NCBI RefSeq assembly: GCF_934725225.1
Contig: NZ_CAKVAM010000002.1
Span: forward strand, 186,001 to 250,000
Source of the DNA: an uncultured Treponema sp.
GTDB taxonomy: Bacteria > Spirochaetota > Spirochaetia > Treponematales > Treponemataceae
Length of the DNA: 64,000 nt
Direction of reading: 5' to 3'
Made by a program: the position numbers and the translations under genes. Shown one piece after another: positions 43,102 to 52,109 of this stretch (positions within the stretch are counted from its first letter, which is position 1; every line of letters starts with the position of its first letter). The notes below the pieces were generated by a model. The model was given only the letters and a program-made list of their open reading frames with translations, was not told where the DNA came from and made no database searches.

Positions 43102-45531
43102 ATGAGTGATTATCTTGATGCCAATAATGAAGAGCTTCTGAAGGATTTTTTTTCGGAAGCTGAACAGCAGGTAGAGACTCTTGAAAGCAACATTCTTGTA
43201 ATAGAGAATGACCCTTCAAATCATGATGCCATAGATGAAATTTTCCGGGCGGCACATACGTTGAAAGGCGGCTCGGCTACTGTGGAAATGAATGAGCTTG
43301 CAACATTCTGCCATGATGTAGAGGATTTGCTTGATGCGCTTAGAAGCGGTCTTGTTTCAGTTTCTGAACCTATTGTAGATGTTTTATTGTCTTCTATAGA
43401 TACTATAAAAGCTATGCTTGATGCAAGAAGCAATGGTTCTGTTTATCAGGAAGATATAACTCCTATTGTCCAGAAAATCAATTCATTTATACCGGCAAAA
43501 GCTCCAAAAAAGAGCGCGCACGTAAAACTTCCATCTGGAATGCTTGGCGCTGCTCCTGCTGAAAAACCAGCTGCTAGTGAGCCAAAGCCAGCGGTTCAGA
43601 CTTCTAATGGAATGCCGCCTGTTCCGCCGTTATCTGATGACGAATATACGGAACTTAAAAATGCAGTTCCAGAAGGCCAGAAGCTTTGGTCTGTAAATGT
43701 TACTTTTGATGAATCAAATCCAATGAACAGCGTTGGCGGAATTCAGGTTTTTGCGGCTCTAAAGAACTGCGGAACTGTTTTAAAGACTGTTCCTGATTTT
43801 GAAGAGCTTTACGAAGATGAATTCCATCCGCAAGTTGTTTATTACGTTTCTTCTGCAAATGAAGGTTCTGCTCTTGAAGATGCGGCTTTCTTGGATGACG
43901 TAACTCTTGCAGTTGATGCTCAGCCGGTTTCAGGTGCTTCTTCTGCCGTTCCTGCTACAGAACAGACTCCTGCGCCGGAAAAAGTTCAAGCCACCGCTCC
44001 TGTTGCTGAAGAACAGCCTAAATCTGCGGAAACTCCAGCTGCTCCTGTAGAAAACAAAACTGAACCTGCGCAAAATACTGCGCAGCCTGTAAAAAAGCCA
44101 GCCGCTGGTCATGCTGTAAACCAGTCTTCAATTTTAAGAGTTGACTCAAAGCGTGTTGACAATCTTATGAATCTTGTTTCTGAAACTGTTATTACAAAAG
44201 CCGCGTTTAATCAGAATGGACTTCACATGGCGGACTTGCAGGTAAAGCTTCAGAATTTGAATCTTTCTTTCAAGGAAAAACACCGCCGTCTTATGGAATG
44301 TATGCCAAAGTATATTGAAGAACTTCAAAATGGCGTTCCGATGAAAGAAATCATGCAGAAGATGACAGAAGAATTCGGCTCTATGTCTTCTTGGTTTGAT
44401 GCTTTTGAAAGTGACTTCAAGTCTTCTTCTACAAAATACCGTTCTACAACGCAGAATCTTGGACGCATTACGGGCGAGCTTCAGGAAGGCGTTATGAAAA
44501 TCCGAATGGTTCCTATTGGAACTATTTTCAACAGATTTCCGCGCGTTGTCCGTGATTTGAGCCGTGATTTGGGCAGAAAAGTCAACCTTGTTATTGAAGG
44601 TGAAGATACAGAGCTTGATAAAACTGTTGTTGATGATTTGCTAGATCCAATCATGCACTGTGTACGAAATTCTGTTGACCACGGAATTGAGCCGCCAGAA
44701 CAAAGAAAAGCCAGCGGAAAAGACGAGACTGGAACTTTGACTTTGCGCGCTGCAAACGAAGGCAACATGATTGTCATTGATATAATTGATGACGGAACTG
44801 GAATTGAAGTTGATAAAGTCAGAGAAAAGGCGATTAAAAAAGGTCTTATAAGTCCTAATAAAATTCTTTCAAATCAAGATGCTTATAATCTTATTTTCCT
44901 TCCGGGATTTTCTACAAGCGACAAAATCAGCAGTGTTTCTGGACGCGGCGTAGGTCTTGATGTTGTAAAGACAATGGTTGAAAAACTAAAGGGAACAATT
45001 AATGTTACAAGTGAAAGGGGAAAAGGCTCAAAATTCTCGATAAGACTTCCGCTTACGCTTGCAATTATTCAGGGACTTTTGGTTCGCGTTGGAAAAGAAG
45101 TTTACTCTATTCCAGTTGCCAATGTTATTGAAAGCCAGCGTGTAAAACTTGACACAATAAATACAATTGACAACTATGAAGTTTTGAATGTCCGCAACGA
45201 AGTTATTTCGATTCTGCGGCTTGGACGACTCTTTAATATCCGCAAGACAGACAATGATGAATATTGTTTTATTGTCATTGTTGGTTCTCAGGAAAAGAAA
45301 ATCGGCGTTATGGTTGACGCTCTTATTGGCGAAGAAGATGTTGTAATAAAACCTCTTCAGGATCAGTTTACTTCTTCTCCTGGAATTGCTGGCGCGACAG
45401 TTCTTGGAGACGGTTCAGTTTCTCTTATTATTGATGTGAATCAGCTTCTTGAACTTGGAGTAAAGCAGGAACTTGATGCACAGCAAGTACGTGAAGCGGA
45501 AGCTATAAAATCAGCTGCGGCAAGAGGTTAG
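43102..45531 (+). CDS. cheA: Chemotaxis histidine kinase CheA
   Basis: The 809-residue kinase has an N-terminal HPt domain with phospho-accepting H52 (RAAHTLKGG), a CheY-binding-like P2 region (about 195-280), a proline/alanine-rich linker (about 280-345), a dimerisation helix pair, the ATPase domain (NSVDHGIE near 535, DDGTGI, GRGVGLDVV) and a C-terminal CheW-like domain. It phosphorylates CheY in response to receptors. It heads the operon cheA-cheW/R-cheX-cheY, the known treponemal arrangement. It has no visible ribosome site. Confidence 0.97.
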   Translation: MSDYLDANNEELLKDFFSEAEQQVETLESNILVIENDPSNHDAIDEIFRAAHTLKGGSATVEMNELATFCHDVEDLLDALRSGLVSVSEPIVDVLLSSIDTIKAMLDARSNGSVYQEDITPIVQKINSFIPAKAPKKSAHVKLPSGMLGAAPAEKPAASEPKPAVQTSNGMPPVPPLSDDEYTELKNAVPEGQKLWSVNVTFDESNPMNSVGGIQVFAALKNCGTVLKTVPDFEELYEDEFHPQVVYYVSSANEGSALEDAAFLDDVTLAVDAQPVSGASSAVPATEQTPAPEKVQATAPVAEEQPKSAETPAAPVENKTEPAQNTAQPVKKPAAGHAVNQSSILRVDSKRVDNLMNLVSETVITKAAFNQNGLHMADLQVKLQNLNLSFKEKHRRLMECMPKYIEELQNGVPMKEIMQKMTEEFGSMSSWFDAFESDFKSSSTKYRSTTQNLGRITGELQEGVMKIRMVPIGTIFNRFPRVVRDLSRDLGRKVNLVIEGEDTELDKTVVDDLLDPIMHCVRNSVDHGIEPPEQRKASGKDETGTLTLRAANEGNMIVIDIIDDGTGIEVDKVREKAIKKGLISPNKILSNQDAYNLIFLPGFSTSDKISSVSGRGVGLDVVKTMVEKLKGTINVTSERGKGSKFSIRLPLTLAIIQGLLVRVGKEVYSIPVANVIESQRVKLDTINTIDNYEVLNVRNEVISILRLGRLFNIRKTDNDEYCFIVIVGSQEKKIGVMVDALIGEEDVVIKPLQDQFTSSPGIAGATVLGDGSVSLIIDVNQLLELGVKQELDAQQVREAEAIKSAAARG

Positions 45532-45534
45532 TGT

Positions 45535-46944
45535 ATGGCGACAATTCAAGAAAAACTTAGTGTGCTTGCAAATACAATGGACAGGGCTGAAGGCTTGTCT
45601 TCGGAACAGCTTGCAGAAGAAAAAAACAAGATTACAGTTGTAGATTTCAAAATGGTTACTTTTTCTTTGTCTGGAAAAGATTACGCCATTGACATTATGA
45701 AGGTAAAGGAAATTGCAAAAGCCGGACATTTTACTTATGTTCCGAATGCTCTTCCTTTTGTCCGCGGTGTCTACAATTTGCGCGGCGATATTATTCCGAT
45801 TATTGATTTGCGCCTTTTCTTCAACAGTGAAGTTCAGGAGCATGATGACGATTACCTTGAAAATTTGCTGATTGTTTCAGTTGGCGAGCAGACATTTGGA
45901 ATTGTTGTTGACGAAATTGACAAGGTTGTTGGAATTCAGAAAAGTTCCATTCAGCCGCCGCATCCTTTGTTTGGCGACATAAACATAAAGTACATTTACG
46001 GCGTTGTTGAGTCCGAAAACAATCTTTATGTTCTTTTGGACATTGACAGAATTTTTGGCCACAGAACTCCAGAAGAAGAAAAAGAGCTTGCGGAAACTGC
46101 CCAGAATCAGGCAAAATTACGGCAGGAAGCTGAACTTGCGGAAGCTGCTTCGTCTGCTGAAAAATCTGCTCCTGAAGTTGAAAAGCCTGCTGCAAAAGAA
46201 AAGAATTCTGCTCAGGATTTGAATTTCATAGCTGATTCACTTAAAAATTTCAAGAAATTCTATGTAAGCGAAATTACAAAAGACTGGACTGAAAAAAGAT
46301 ATGCAGAGTGGAGCAAGGAGCGCGGCGAAGAAAAAACTCAGCTTCAAAATGAAACAGATGCGGATTTGTTCTTGAATTCTTTCTATTCAAAATGCAATGG
46401 AAACTGGTGGACAGAAGAATACGCGGATGCTGTGGAAAAAGTGCTTCCTGACAACAGCGCAAAAAATATTGTTGTTTGGAATCCGGGCTGCGGAAAAGGC
46501 TACGAGTCTTATTCTTTGGCGTGCATATTAAGAAAAAAATATCCGTCTGCAAAAATCCGAATTTACGGCCATGATATTGATTTGCTTAGCGTTTCAAATG
46601 CTCCTCTTATGACGCTTTCTGATGAAGCTAGCAACAGCTGGTATCAGCCTTATACTGTTCGGACTGTAAGCGGTGAGTATGCGTTCAACAAGGACATAAA
46701 AGATTCTATAATGTTTGAATACCATGACTGCGTAAACACAAATAATCTTCCTCCTATAGATATTGTGTTTGCGAGGGATTTGCTTGCGTTCTTGCCTGAT
46801 GCTTCAAGAAATACACTTTTGTCTGAATTTAGTGAAAAAACTAAAGGCAATGGCGTTATAATTGTTGGAGATAATGAAAATATTCAGATTCCAGGCTGGA
46901 ACAAAGTAAATGCGCCAGAAAATATTTCAGTATATAAGAAATAG
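45535..46944 (+). CDS. cheW: CheW-CheR-like fusion protein
   Basis: The N-terminal 165 residues are a full CheW coupling domain (VTFSLSGKDYAIDIMKVKEI, PFVRGVYNLRGDIIPIIDLR). After an alanine/glutamate-rich linker (about 180-225) comes a CheR-type methyltransferase domain. Its SAM-binding motif reads WNPGCGKGYESYSLA, close to the CheR W-x-A-x-C-S-x-G-E-E-x-Y-S, and the later FARDLLAFLP replaces the usual RNVLIYF. Whether it still methylates receptors is uncertain. AGAGG precedes the ATG, four bases after cheA. Such fusions are known in Treponema che operons. Confidence 0.92.
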   Translation: MATIQEKLSVLANTMDRAEGLSSEQLAEEKNKITVVDFKMVTFSLSGKDYAIDIMKVKEIAKAGHFTYVPNALPFVRGVYNLRGDIIPIIDLRLFFNSEVQEHDDDYLENLLIVSVGEQTFGIVVDEIDKVVGIQKSSIQPPHPLFGDINIKYIYGVVESENNLYVLLDIDRIFGHRTPEEEKELAETAQNQAKLRQEAELAEAASSAEKSAPEVEKPAAKEKNSAQDLNFIADSLKNFKKFYVSEITKDWTEKRYAEWSKERGEEKTQLQNETDADLFLNSFYSKCNGNWWTEEYADAVEKVLPDNSAKNIVVWNPGCGKGYESYSLACILRKKYPSAKIRIYGHDIDLLSVSNAPLMTLSDEASNSWYQPYTVRTVSGEYAFNKDIKDSIMFEYHDCVNTNNLPPIDIVFARDLLAFLPDASRNTLLSEFSEKTKGNGVIIVGDNENIQIPGWNKVNAPENISVYKK

Positions 46945-46977
46945 ACTATAAAATATGTTTTTTTCAGGGGGTTATTA

Positions 46978-47460
46978 ATGAGAGTAGAGTATATTAATCC
47001 ATTTGTTGAAACTTCTTACCGTGTGTTAAAAGAAGTTTTGGGCGGGGCAGAAGTAAAAAGAGGCGACTTGTATTTAAAGTCAACTGCTATGCCTGTAATG
47101 GGTGTTGCGGCTCTTGTTGGTCTTGCAGGAGATGTTGAAGGCCGTGTTCTTTTTGACATGACTTTTGAAACTGCATTGAACATTGCTTCCAAGATGAATG
47201 AGGAAAAATTGCCGGCTTTTGATGACTTGGCAAAGGCTACTATCAGCGAGCTTGCAAATTTGATTACGGCGCAGTCTGTTACAAAATTGCACGACCTTGG
47301 TTTTAAATTTGACCTTACACCTCCTGCCTTGTTTGCAGGTGAAAAAATGGAAATAGCGGCATTGGGCGGAACAACAGACAATGTAGAGGCTCTTATTGTT
47401 CCTCTTATTACTGACTATGGCAAAATTGAAGTTAACGTCGCAATTCGCGAGCGCACATAA
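46978..47460 (+). CDS. cheX: CheY-P phosphatase CheX
   Basis: The 160-residue protein matches CheX: VEYINPFVETSYRVLKEV at the N-terminus and the catalytic E-x-x-N in ISELANLI (about residues 88-95). CheX removes phosphate from CheY and replaces CheZ in spirochaetes. GGGGG precedes the ATG. It lies between cheW/R and cheY. Confidence 0.95.
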   Translation: MRVEYINPFVETSYRVLKEVLGGAEVKRGDLYLKSTAMPVMGVAALVGLAGDVEGRVLFDMTFETALNIASKMNEEKLPAFDDLAKATISELANLITAQSVTKLHDLGFKFDLTPPALFAGEKMEIAALGGTTDNVEALIVPLITDYGKIEVNVAIRERT

Positions 47461-47475
47461 TATAAGGAGTTTAGA

Positions 47476-47910
47476 ATGAAAACAAAACAGGATTTTCCAT
47501 CTATTAATGAGCGTCCGCCTGAAGGTGAAAAACTTGACGGCACAAAGTACCGCGTGCTAGTTGTAGACGATTCTATGTTTGTTGCAAAACAGCTCACTCA
47601 GATTCTTTCTAGTGATGGTTATGAAATCGTTGCTACAGCTCAGGACGGAAAAGAGGGCGTTGACAAATATAAAGAGCTTTGTCCGAATGTTGACTTGGTG
47701 ACAATGGATATAACAATGCCTCGCATGGACGGAATTACAGCTCTTGAGCAGATTATTGCCTTTGACAAAAATGCTAAGGTTGTAATGGTCAGTGCGCTTG
47801 GAAAAGAAGAACTTGTAAAAAAATCTCTTCTTAGCGGCGCAAAAAACTATATCGTCAAGCCTTTGGACCGCAAAAAAGTTTTGGAACGCATAAGCGCGGC
47901 TTTAAAATAG
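47476..47910 (+). CDS. cheY: Chemotaxis response regulator CheY
   Basis: The 144-residue receiver-only protein has D31-D32, the phospho-accepting D78 (LVTMDITMPRMDG), a switch S in MVSALG and the lysine in IVKPLD. A 25-residue N-terminal extension (MKTKQDFPSINERPPEG) precedes the receiver. It carries the signal to the flagellar motors. AAGGAG precedes the ATG; a terminator follows. Confidence 0.95.
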   Translation: MKTKQDFPSINERPPEGEKLDGTKYRVLVVDDSMFVAKQLTQILSSDGYEIVATAQDGKEGVDKYKELCPNVDLVTMDITMPRMDGITALEQIIAFDKNAKVVMVSALGKEELVKKSLLSGAKNYIVKPLDRKKVLERISAALK

Positions 47911-47931
47911 AACTTTTAAATTTTTAGATAG

Positions 47932-47965
47932 AAAAGGCTTCTTTAATTTTAAAGAAGCCTTTTTG
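47932..47965 (+). terminator. Rho-independent terminator of the chemotaxis operon
   Basis: AAAGGCTTCTTTA pairs with TAAAGAAGCCTTT around a short loop, with a T run after it. Confidence 0.85.
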
Positions 47966-47994
47966 TGTTGTATTTTTTTATAAAAATGCTTTTG

Positions 47995-48435
47995 TTACGT
48001 TTTGGCTTCTTCTGTTTCTAGGTTCAGGCTCATTTTTTCCAGAAGATTTAAAAGCGTTTCTTTTTCTTCCGCGGAAAAATTTTTATAGCAAATTGAAAGC
48101 AGTTTGTTCGAAATTTCGCTTGTAAAGTTGTTGTATTTTTTTCCTTCAGCGGTTAGTGAAATTATTTTTTTCCGGCTGTCCTTGCTGCTTTGTTCGCATT
48201 TTACAAGTTTTTCGTCTATTAATTTTCTGATTAAAAATGTTGTGGTGCTTTTGTCTCTGTTTATTTTTTTTGCAATTTCGCCCATGGACATTTCCGCGTT
48301 TTCAGACAAAAGAAAAAGTATAAATCCGTGGGAAGAAACAAAATTATGGCTTGAAAGTATTTTGTTTGTAAATTCTGCGGTCTGCGTGTGGATTCTTGAG
48401 ATAAGCGAAATTACAGAATTGACGTTGTATTCCAT
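47995..48435 (-). CDS. MarR-family transcription regulator
   Basis: The 146-residue protein has the MarR winged helix-turn-helix: MSMGEIAKKINRDKSTTTFLIRKL in pieces, then a wing with KCEQSSKDSRKKIISLT, and a C-terminal dimer helix. Ligand unknown. The ATG has no ribosome site and lies nine bases after a TAAAAT -10 box. Its promoter is interleaved with that of the divergent membrane-protein gene, so it probably represses both. Confidence 0.88.
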   Translation of the reverse strand: MEYNVNSVISLISRIHTQTAEFTNKILSSHNFVSSHGFILFLLSENAEMSMGEIAKKINRDKSTTTFLIRKLIDEKLVKCEQSSKDSRKKIISLTAEGKKYNNFTSEISNKLLSICYKNFSAEEKETLLNLLEKMSLNLETEEAKT

Positions 48436-48444
48436 ATTTTTTTA

Positions 48445-48488
48445 ATTTTATCATCAGCGTTGCAAATTGTCAGCAATTATATTACTAT
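48445..48488. promoter_or_regulatory. Interleaved divergent promoters with possible MarR operator
   Basis: Minus strand: CTGACA (48473-48468), 17 bases, TAAAAT (48450-48445). Plus strand: TTGCAA (48460-48465), 17 bases, TACTAT (48483-48488). Between them TTGC-N9-GCAA (48460-48476) is a pseudo-palindrome overlapping both -35 boxes, a fitting place for a MarR dimer. Confidence 0.55.
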
Positions 48489-48495
48489 TTTTTCC

Positions 48496-49320
48496 ATGTT
48501 TGGATTTTTCTTTAAAAAGAATTTATGCGATGTCTGGGACAACCTTTTTTATGTTGTTGTCTGCAATTTTTTTTCACTAATTGCGCTTTTTGTTTCCTAC
48601 TTGATTTTTATGTTTGCCTATAGCTCGCCTTTTTCTGGTGAAATCAGGGCTGTTTTAATTTTTGCTTCGGTTATGATTGACAGCATTTTGATTTGTTCCG
48701 TGGGATTTGCCGCTGGAAAAAATGCCGCTAAAATTGCAAATTTTGATGCTCCAAGATACAGCGAATTTTTCAAGGAATTTTTGGCTTCATTTAAAAGCGG
48801 CGCGTTGTTCGGACTTTTTGCCGGCGCATTGATTTGCATTGCGGCTGTGAGTTTGCCGTTCTATTTTAAAATGTGGAAATCAAGCGGAAGCTATGTTTGG
48901 TTTGTTTTTATGGTTTTGATATTTTGGTTTTTAGTCACAACTTTCTTTGCGCTCCAGTGGTTTTTGCCTGTAAGAAGCCTTATGAACAACGGATTTAAAA
49001 AGTGCCTCAAAAAATCATACATAATTTTCTTTGACAATATCGGATTTACATTTGCGCTTTCTTTTGTCAACTTTCTGAATCTTTTGCTCACTGTTTTTAC
49101 TTTTGGGCTTTATCCGGGAATGACTGGGATCGTAATCACAAATACAAATGCGCTCAGACTTCTTCTTTATAAATACGACTGGATTGAAGTAAATCCGGGA
49201 CTTTCTGCAAAGGAACGCAAGACTGTGCCTTGGAACGATTTGCTTGCTAAAGACAGGAAGCTTTTGGGACCAAGAACATTAAAAGGTTTCTTTTTTCCAT
49301 GGAAAGAAAATAAAGCCTAA
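48496..49320 (+). CDS. Polytopic inner-membrane protein
   Basis: The 274-residue protein has about five or six hydrophobic helices (starting near residue 20) and a cytoplasmic C-terminus. The general pattern, with LMNNGFKKCLKKSYIIFFDN before the last helices, resembles small YesL/DUF624-like membrane proteins, but this is tentative. The ATG has no ribosome site and is seven bases after a -10 box. It faces marR and is probably its target. Confidence 0.65.
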   Translation: MFGFFFKKNLCDVWDNLFYVVVCNFFSLIALFVSYLIFMFAYSSPFSGEIRAVLIFASVMIDSILICSVGFAAGKNAAKIANFDAPRYSEFFKEFLASFKSGALFGLFAGALICIAAVSLPFYFKMWKSSGSYVWFVFMVLIFWFLVTTFFALQWFLPVRSLMNNGFKKCLKKSYIIFFDNIGFTFALSFVNFLNLLLTVFTFGLYPGMTGIVITNTNALRLLLYKYDWIEVNPGLSAKERKTVPWNDLLAKDRKLLGPRTLKGFFFPWKENKA

Positions 49321-49432
49321 ATTTTTACATTGTTGTTTTGCTTCTGCGAATATTGACAAAAAAGCGTAAAGATTGCAAAATAGCGAAATATATACAATGT
49401 TGAAATTTAATAAAAATAAGAGGCCATAATCT

Positions 49433-50080
49433 ATGGAAGATGATATTCTTACAATTGAAGAAGTTGCAAAATATCTTCGTGTAAGCGAGCGTACTGTATA
49501 TGACTGGGCTCAAAAAGGCGAAATTCCAAGCGGAAAAATTGGAACTGTCTGGAGATTTAAAAAATCCGAAATTGAAAAATGGGTAAACGAGCGGCTTTCT
49601 TCTGGCGGAAAGTCAAATGATTCTGAAATTGTTGTTCAGGTAAAAAATATACTTTCTCCAGAGCGGATTGTTTTTATGAATCATCAGACAAAGCATGATT
49701 CACTTGTCCGCCTTGCGCAGAATCTTGCCACAGCTCCTCAGGTAAAAGATGCAAAGGAACTTGAATCTGAAATTTTAAAGCGTGAGGAACTTATGTCAAC
49801 TTCTATTGGCAGAGGTCTTGCGATTCCTCATGTGCGGCTTTCAAGTGTTACTGACCTTGTTATGTCCGTAGGAATTTCAAAATGCGATATAATTGGTTTT
49901 CAGCCTGTTGACGAAATTCCTGTAAGAATTCTTTTTATGATTGCGGCGGCGTACAATCAGCACAGCTATTATTTAAAGACACTTTCATTCTTTAGCGCAA
50001 AACTAAAGGACGCATCTTTGAGAGAGGCTCTTCTTAATTCTGAATCTCCGATGGATGCTTACAATCTTCTCATAAAATAA
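49433..50080 (+). CDS. HTH-EIIA-Ntr fusion regulator
   Basis: Residues 5-55 are an excisionase/MerR-like helix-turn-helix (LTIEEVAKYLRVSERTVYDW, then WRFKKSEIEKWV). Residues 70-215 are an EIIA domain with phospho-acceptor H133 (GRGLAIPHV). The fusion suggests a DNA-binding protein controlled by PTS phosphorylation or one that acts as an EIIA-Ntr at DNA. Similar fusions are known in treponemes. AGAGG precedes the ATG. Confidence 0.88.
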   Translation: MEDDILTIEEVAKYLRVSERTVYDWAQKGEIPSGKIGTVWRFKKSEIEKWVNERLSSGGKSNDSEIVVQVKNILSPERIVFMNHQTKHDSLVRLAQNLATAPQVKDAKELESEILKREELMSTSIGRGLAIPHVRLSSVTDLVMSVGISKCDIIGFQPVDEIPVRILFMIAAAYNQHSYYLKTLSFFSAKLKDASLREALLNSESPMDAYNLLIK

Positions 50081-50110
50081 AACCGCATTGCTTCCTTGCG
50101 CTTAAAATGC

Positions 50111-51268
50111 TCATGGAAGCATTACGGGAATCCATTTTGAAAAATCGCTTTGGTTTTTGTCAATAATTCCCCAAGTTAATCCCGGTACTGTTGTTTCGCC
50201 TGTGAGATAAGTTTTGCCTTCAACTGTAAAACCGAATCCCGGGTGGGACGAAACAAGTCCTGCAACCGCGTGATGAAATTCGCTGCTTACAAAAATTATC
50301 GAGTCTATGTTCATGCTTTGAAGAATCACGGCAATCAGCATGGCTCTTGAATCGCAGTCGCTTCCACCGCCGGAAATTATAGACGGAAGTGAAGCAAAGT
50401 CGCTTGCAGTTTTTTCCCTTTCATATTTGAATCCTTGAGTCCATGATAAAATTTTTTGTGCAAAATCAGTTTCGTCCTTGCAGTCAGGCGCAAGAGTTCC
50501 GTAGATGTCAAAAGAAACTTTTTGAAGCCGCTTGCACGAATCTTTAAAAATCATTCTGTAGTAACGTTGCCATGCTTCTTTCCAAAGCGGACTGTTCATG
50601 TACATTTGAAGTACTTTGTATTCGCGCTCAATAAGATATTCTGAATTTTTGCAGTCAAGTGAATCGATTTGCGTTGAAATTTCTTTTTTGTCTATAAGAA
50701 GATTTAGCGTTTGCTCTTTGCCGGAAGTCGGATGATATAGCGATGTAAAAAGTCCCGGAGAAAAACAGCTTTCTGAGTCAATGCAAAGCGAGTCGATAAA
50801 ACTTTCAATAAGAAAATTTACATTGTTGAAATTTTCCGCGCCGCACCAAGAAATTAGAACGGCAATGCTTTTGTTTTCTGGAATTACGGAAGCCGCCGCG
50901 TAGCCTTGAGATTCTGCGCCAGAAATTTTTCCTTTGAATGCCGCGATGCAAGCTTCATTGTTTCTCCATTGCGCATTTTTTGTTTCAAGAGTTTTAAGGT
51001 TGAGTTTTTGGATTGTGCTTTCCAATGCTTCTTTTGCGGAAACGAATTTTTCTTTTTTGTAAATTTTAACTATGGAATTTATCGGCGCAATTTTGCTTTG
51101 CAGAAGAAATGAATCTTCGCCTTGAGACTGAACGAGCGCAAATTCTTCCGGCAAGTCAATAAAAACTGAATTTGAAAATCCTTCAAACGAAACTCTGTGC
51201 GCAAAAATTTCTATTGAAATAAAAAAAAGAAATGCAACGGCGAAAGTTTTTTTTGCGATGCTTGTCAT
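50111..51268 (-). CDS. Exported transglutaminase-like protein
   Basis: The 385-residue product has a signal peptide (about 1-23, ending EIFAHR). The C-terminal 150 residues have a papain-like transglutaminase layout: cysteine in GGGSDCDSRAML, histidine in SEFHHAVAG and a later acidic region, TYLTGETT. The N-terminal part is unassigned. ATG 51268 follows GAGG; the TTG at 51283 just before it overlaps that site. Probably periplasmic; substrate unknown. Confidence 0.7.
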   Translation of the reverse strand: MTSIAKKTFAVAFLFFISIEIFAHRVSFEGFSNSVFIDLPEEFALVQSQGEDSFLLQSKIAPINSIVKIYKKEKFVSAKEALESTIQKLNLKTLETKNAQWRNNEACIAAFKGKISGAESQGYAAASVIPENKSIAVLISWCGAENFNNVNFLIESFIDSLCIDSESCFSPGLFTSLYHPTSGKEQTLNLLIDKKEISTQIDSLDCKNSEYLIEREYKVLQMYMNSPLWKEAWQRYYRMIFKDSCKRLQKVSFDIYGTLAPDCKDETDFAQKILSWTQGFKYEREKTASDFASLPSIISGGGSDCDSRAMLIAVILQSMNIDSIIFVSSEFHHAVAGLVSSHPGFGFTVEGKTYLTGETTVPGLTWGIIDKNQSDFSKWIPVMLP

Positions 51269-51359
51269 TTTTATAAACCTCAATTAATATGGAACTCAAA
51301 ATGTTGAGCTGGTTTCAAAAGTTTTTGTTTTGAAACTCTTTGTATTTTATTTTCGGCAA

Positions 51360-52031
51360 ATGAAAACTTTTTCTATAATTTTTGAAAATGAAGAAATTCT
51401 TCTTGTGAATAAGGAAGCTGGCGTTTCGGTTCAGGGAGGTTCTGGCATTGCGCATCCTCTTGACGCGGAACTTTCCCTTCAGCTTGGCTACAAAATTTTT
51501 CTTGTTCACCGTTTGGATAAAGAAACTTCCGGCATTCTTGCTGTTGCAAAAAATGCGCAGGCTGCTGCAAACTGGACGAACTTGATTTCAGGCGGAAAAG
51601 TAAAAAAAGAATACGTCGCGGTTTGCTTTGGAATTCCAATTGTCAACGGAAAAAAATGTTATTCTGGCGTTTTGGAAGGAACAGTTGAAGCCCACGGAAG
51701 AACTCAGACGGCAAAAACTTTTTTTAAAGTTGAATCAGTTTGGAATGTAAAAATTCCAGAAACGGACGAAGTTCTGGAACTTAGTTTTTTGAAACTCACC
51801 TTGGGAACTGGCCGTATGCATCAGATAAGAATTCAGCTTGCGAAAGCTTCTTGTCCGATTGCAGGAGACGACAAGCATGGAGATTTTAAAAAAAATAAAC
51901 TTGCAAGAAAAATCGGAATAAAAAAGCTTCATCTTGCGTCTGTAAAACTTTCCTTGCCTGTTGATGGAAAAATTCAGACTTTTGAAATTCCGCTCCCAGA
52001 GCATATAAAAAATACGTTGAACTGCCAATGA
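51360..52031 (+). CDS. RluA-family RNA pseudouridine synthase
   Basis: The 223-residue protein has the RluA signature with catalytic aspartate, VHRLDKETSGILAVAK (about residue 58), and KKEYVAVCFG plus GRMHQIRIQLA. There is no S4 domain, so it is the short form. The modified RNA is not known. The ribosome site is poor and start choice is by similarity. It lies about 80 bases before yebC. Confidence 0.9.
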   Translation: MKTFSIIFENEEILLVNKEAGVSVQGGSGIAHPLDAELSLQLGYKIFLVHRLDKETSGILAVAKNAQAAANWTNLISGGKVKKEYVAVCFGIPIVNGKKCYSGVLEGTVEAHGRTQTAKTFFKVESVWNVKIPETDEVLELSFLKLTLGTGRMHQIRIQLAKASCPIAGDDKHGDFKKNKLARKIGIKKLHLASVKLSLPVDGKIQTFEIPLPEHIKNTLNCQ

Positions 52032-52043
52032 CAGGTTTCGTTA

Positions 52044-52073
52044 TTGACGTATTTATTTGTTTTATGGTATTAT
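52044..52073 (+). promoter_or_regulatory. Sigma-70-type promoter of yebC
   Basis: TTGACG (52044-52049), 18 bases, TATTAT (52068-52073), 36 bases before the ATG. Confidence 0.55.
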
Positions 52074-52109
52074 ATTATACTTATTCGTTATTATTTATAG
52101 GAGTTCCGT

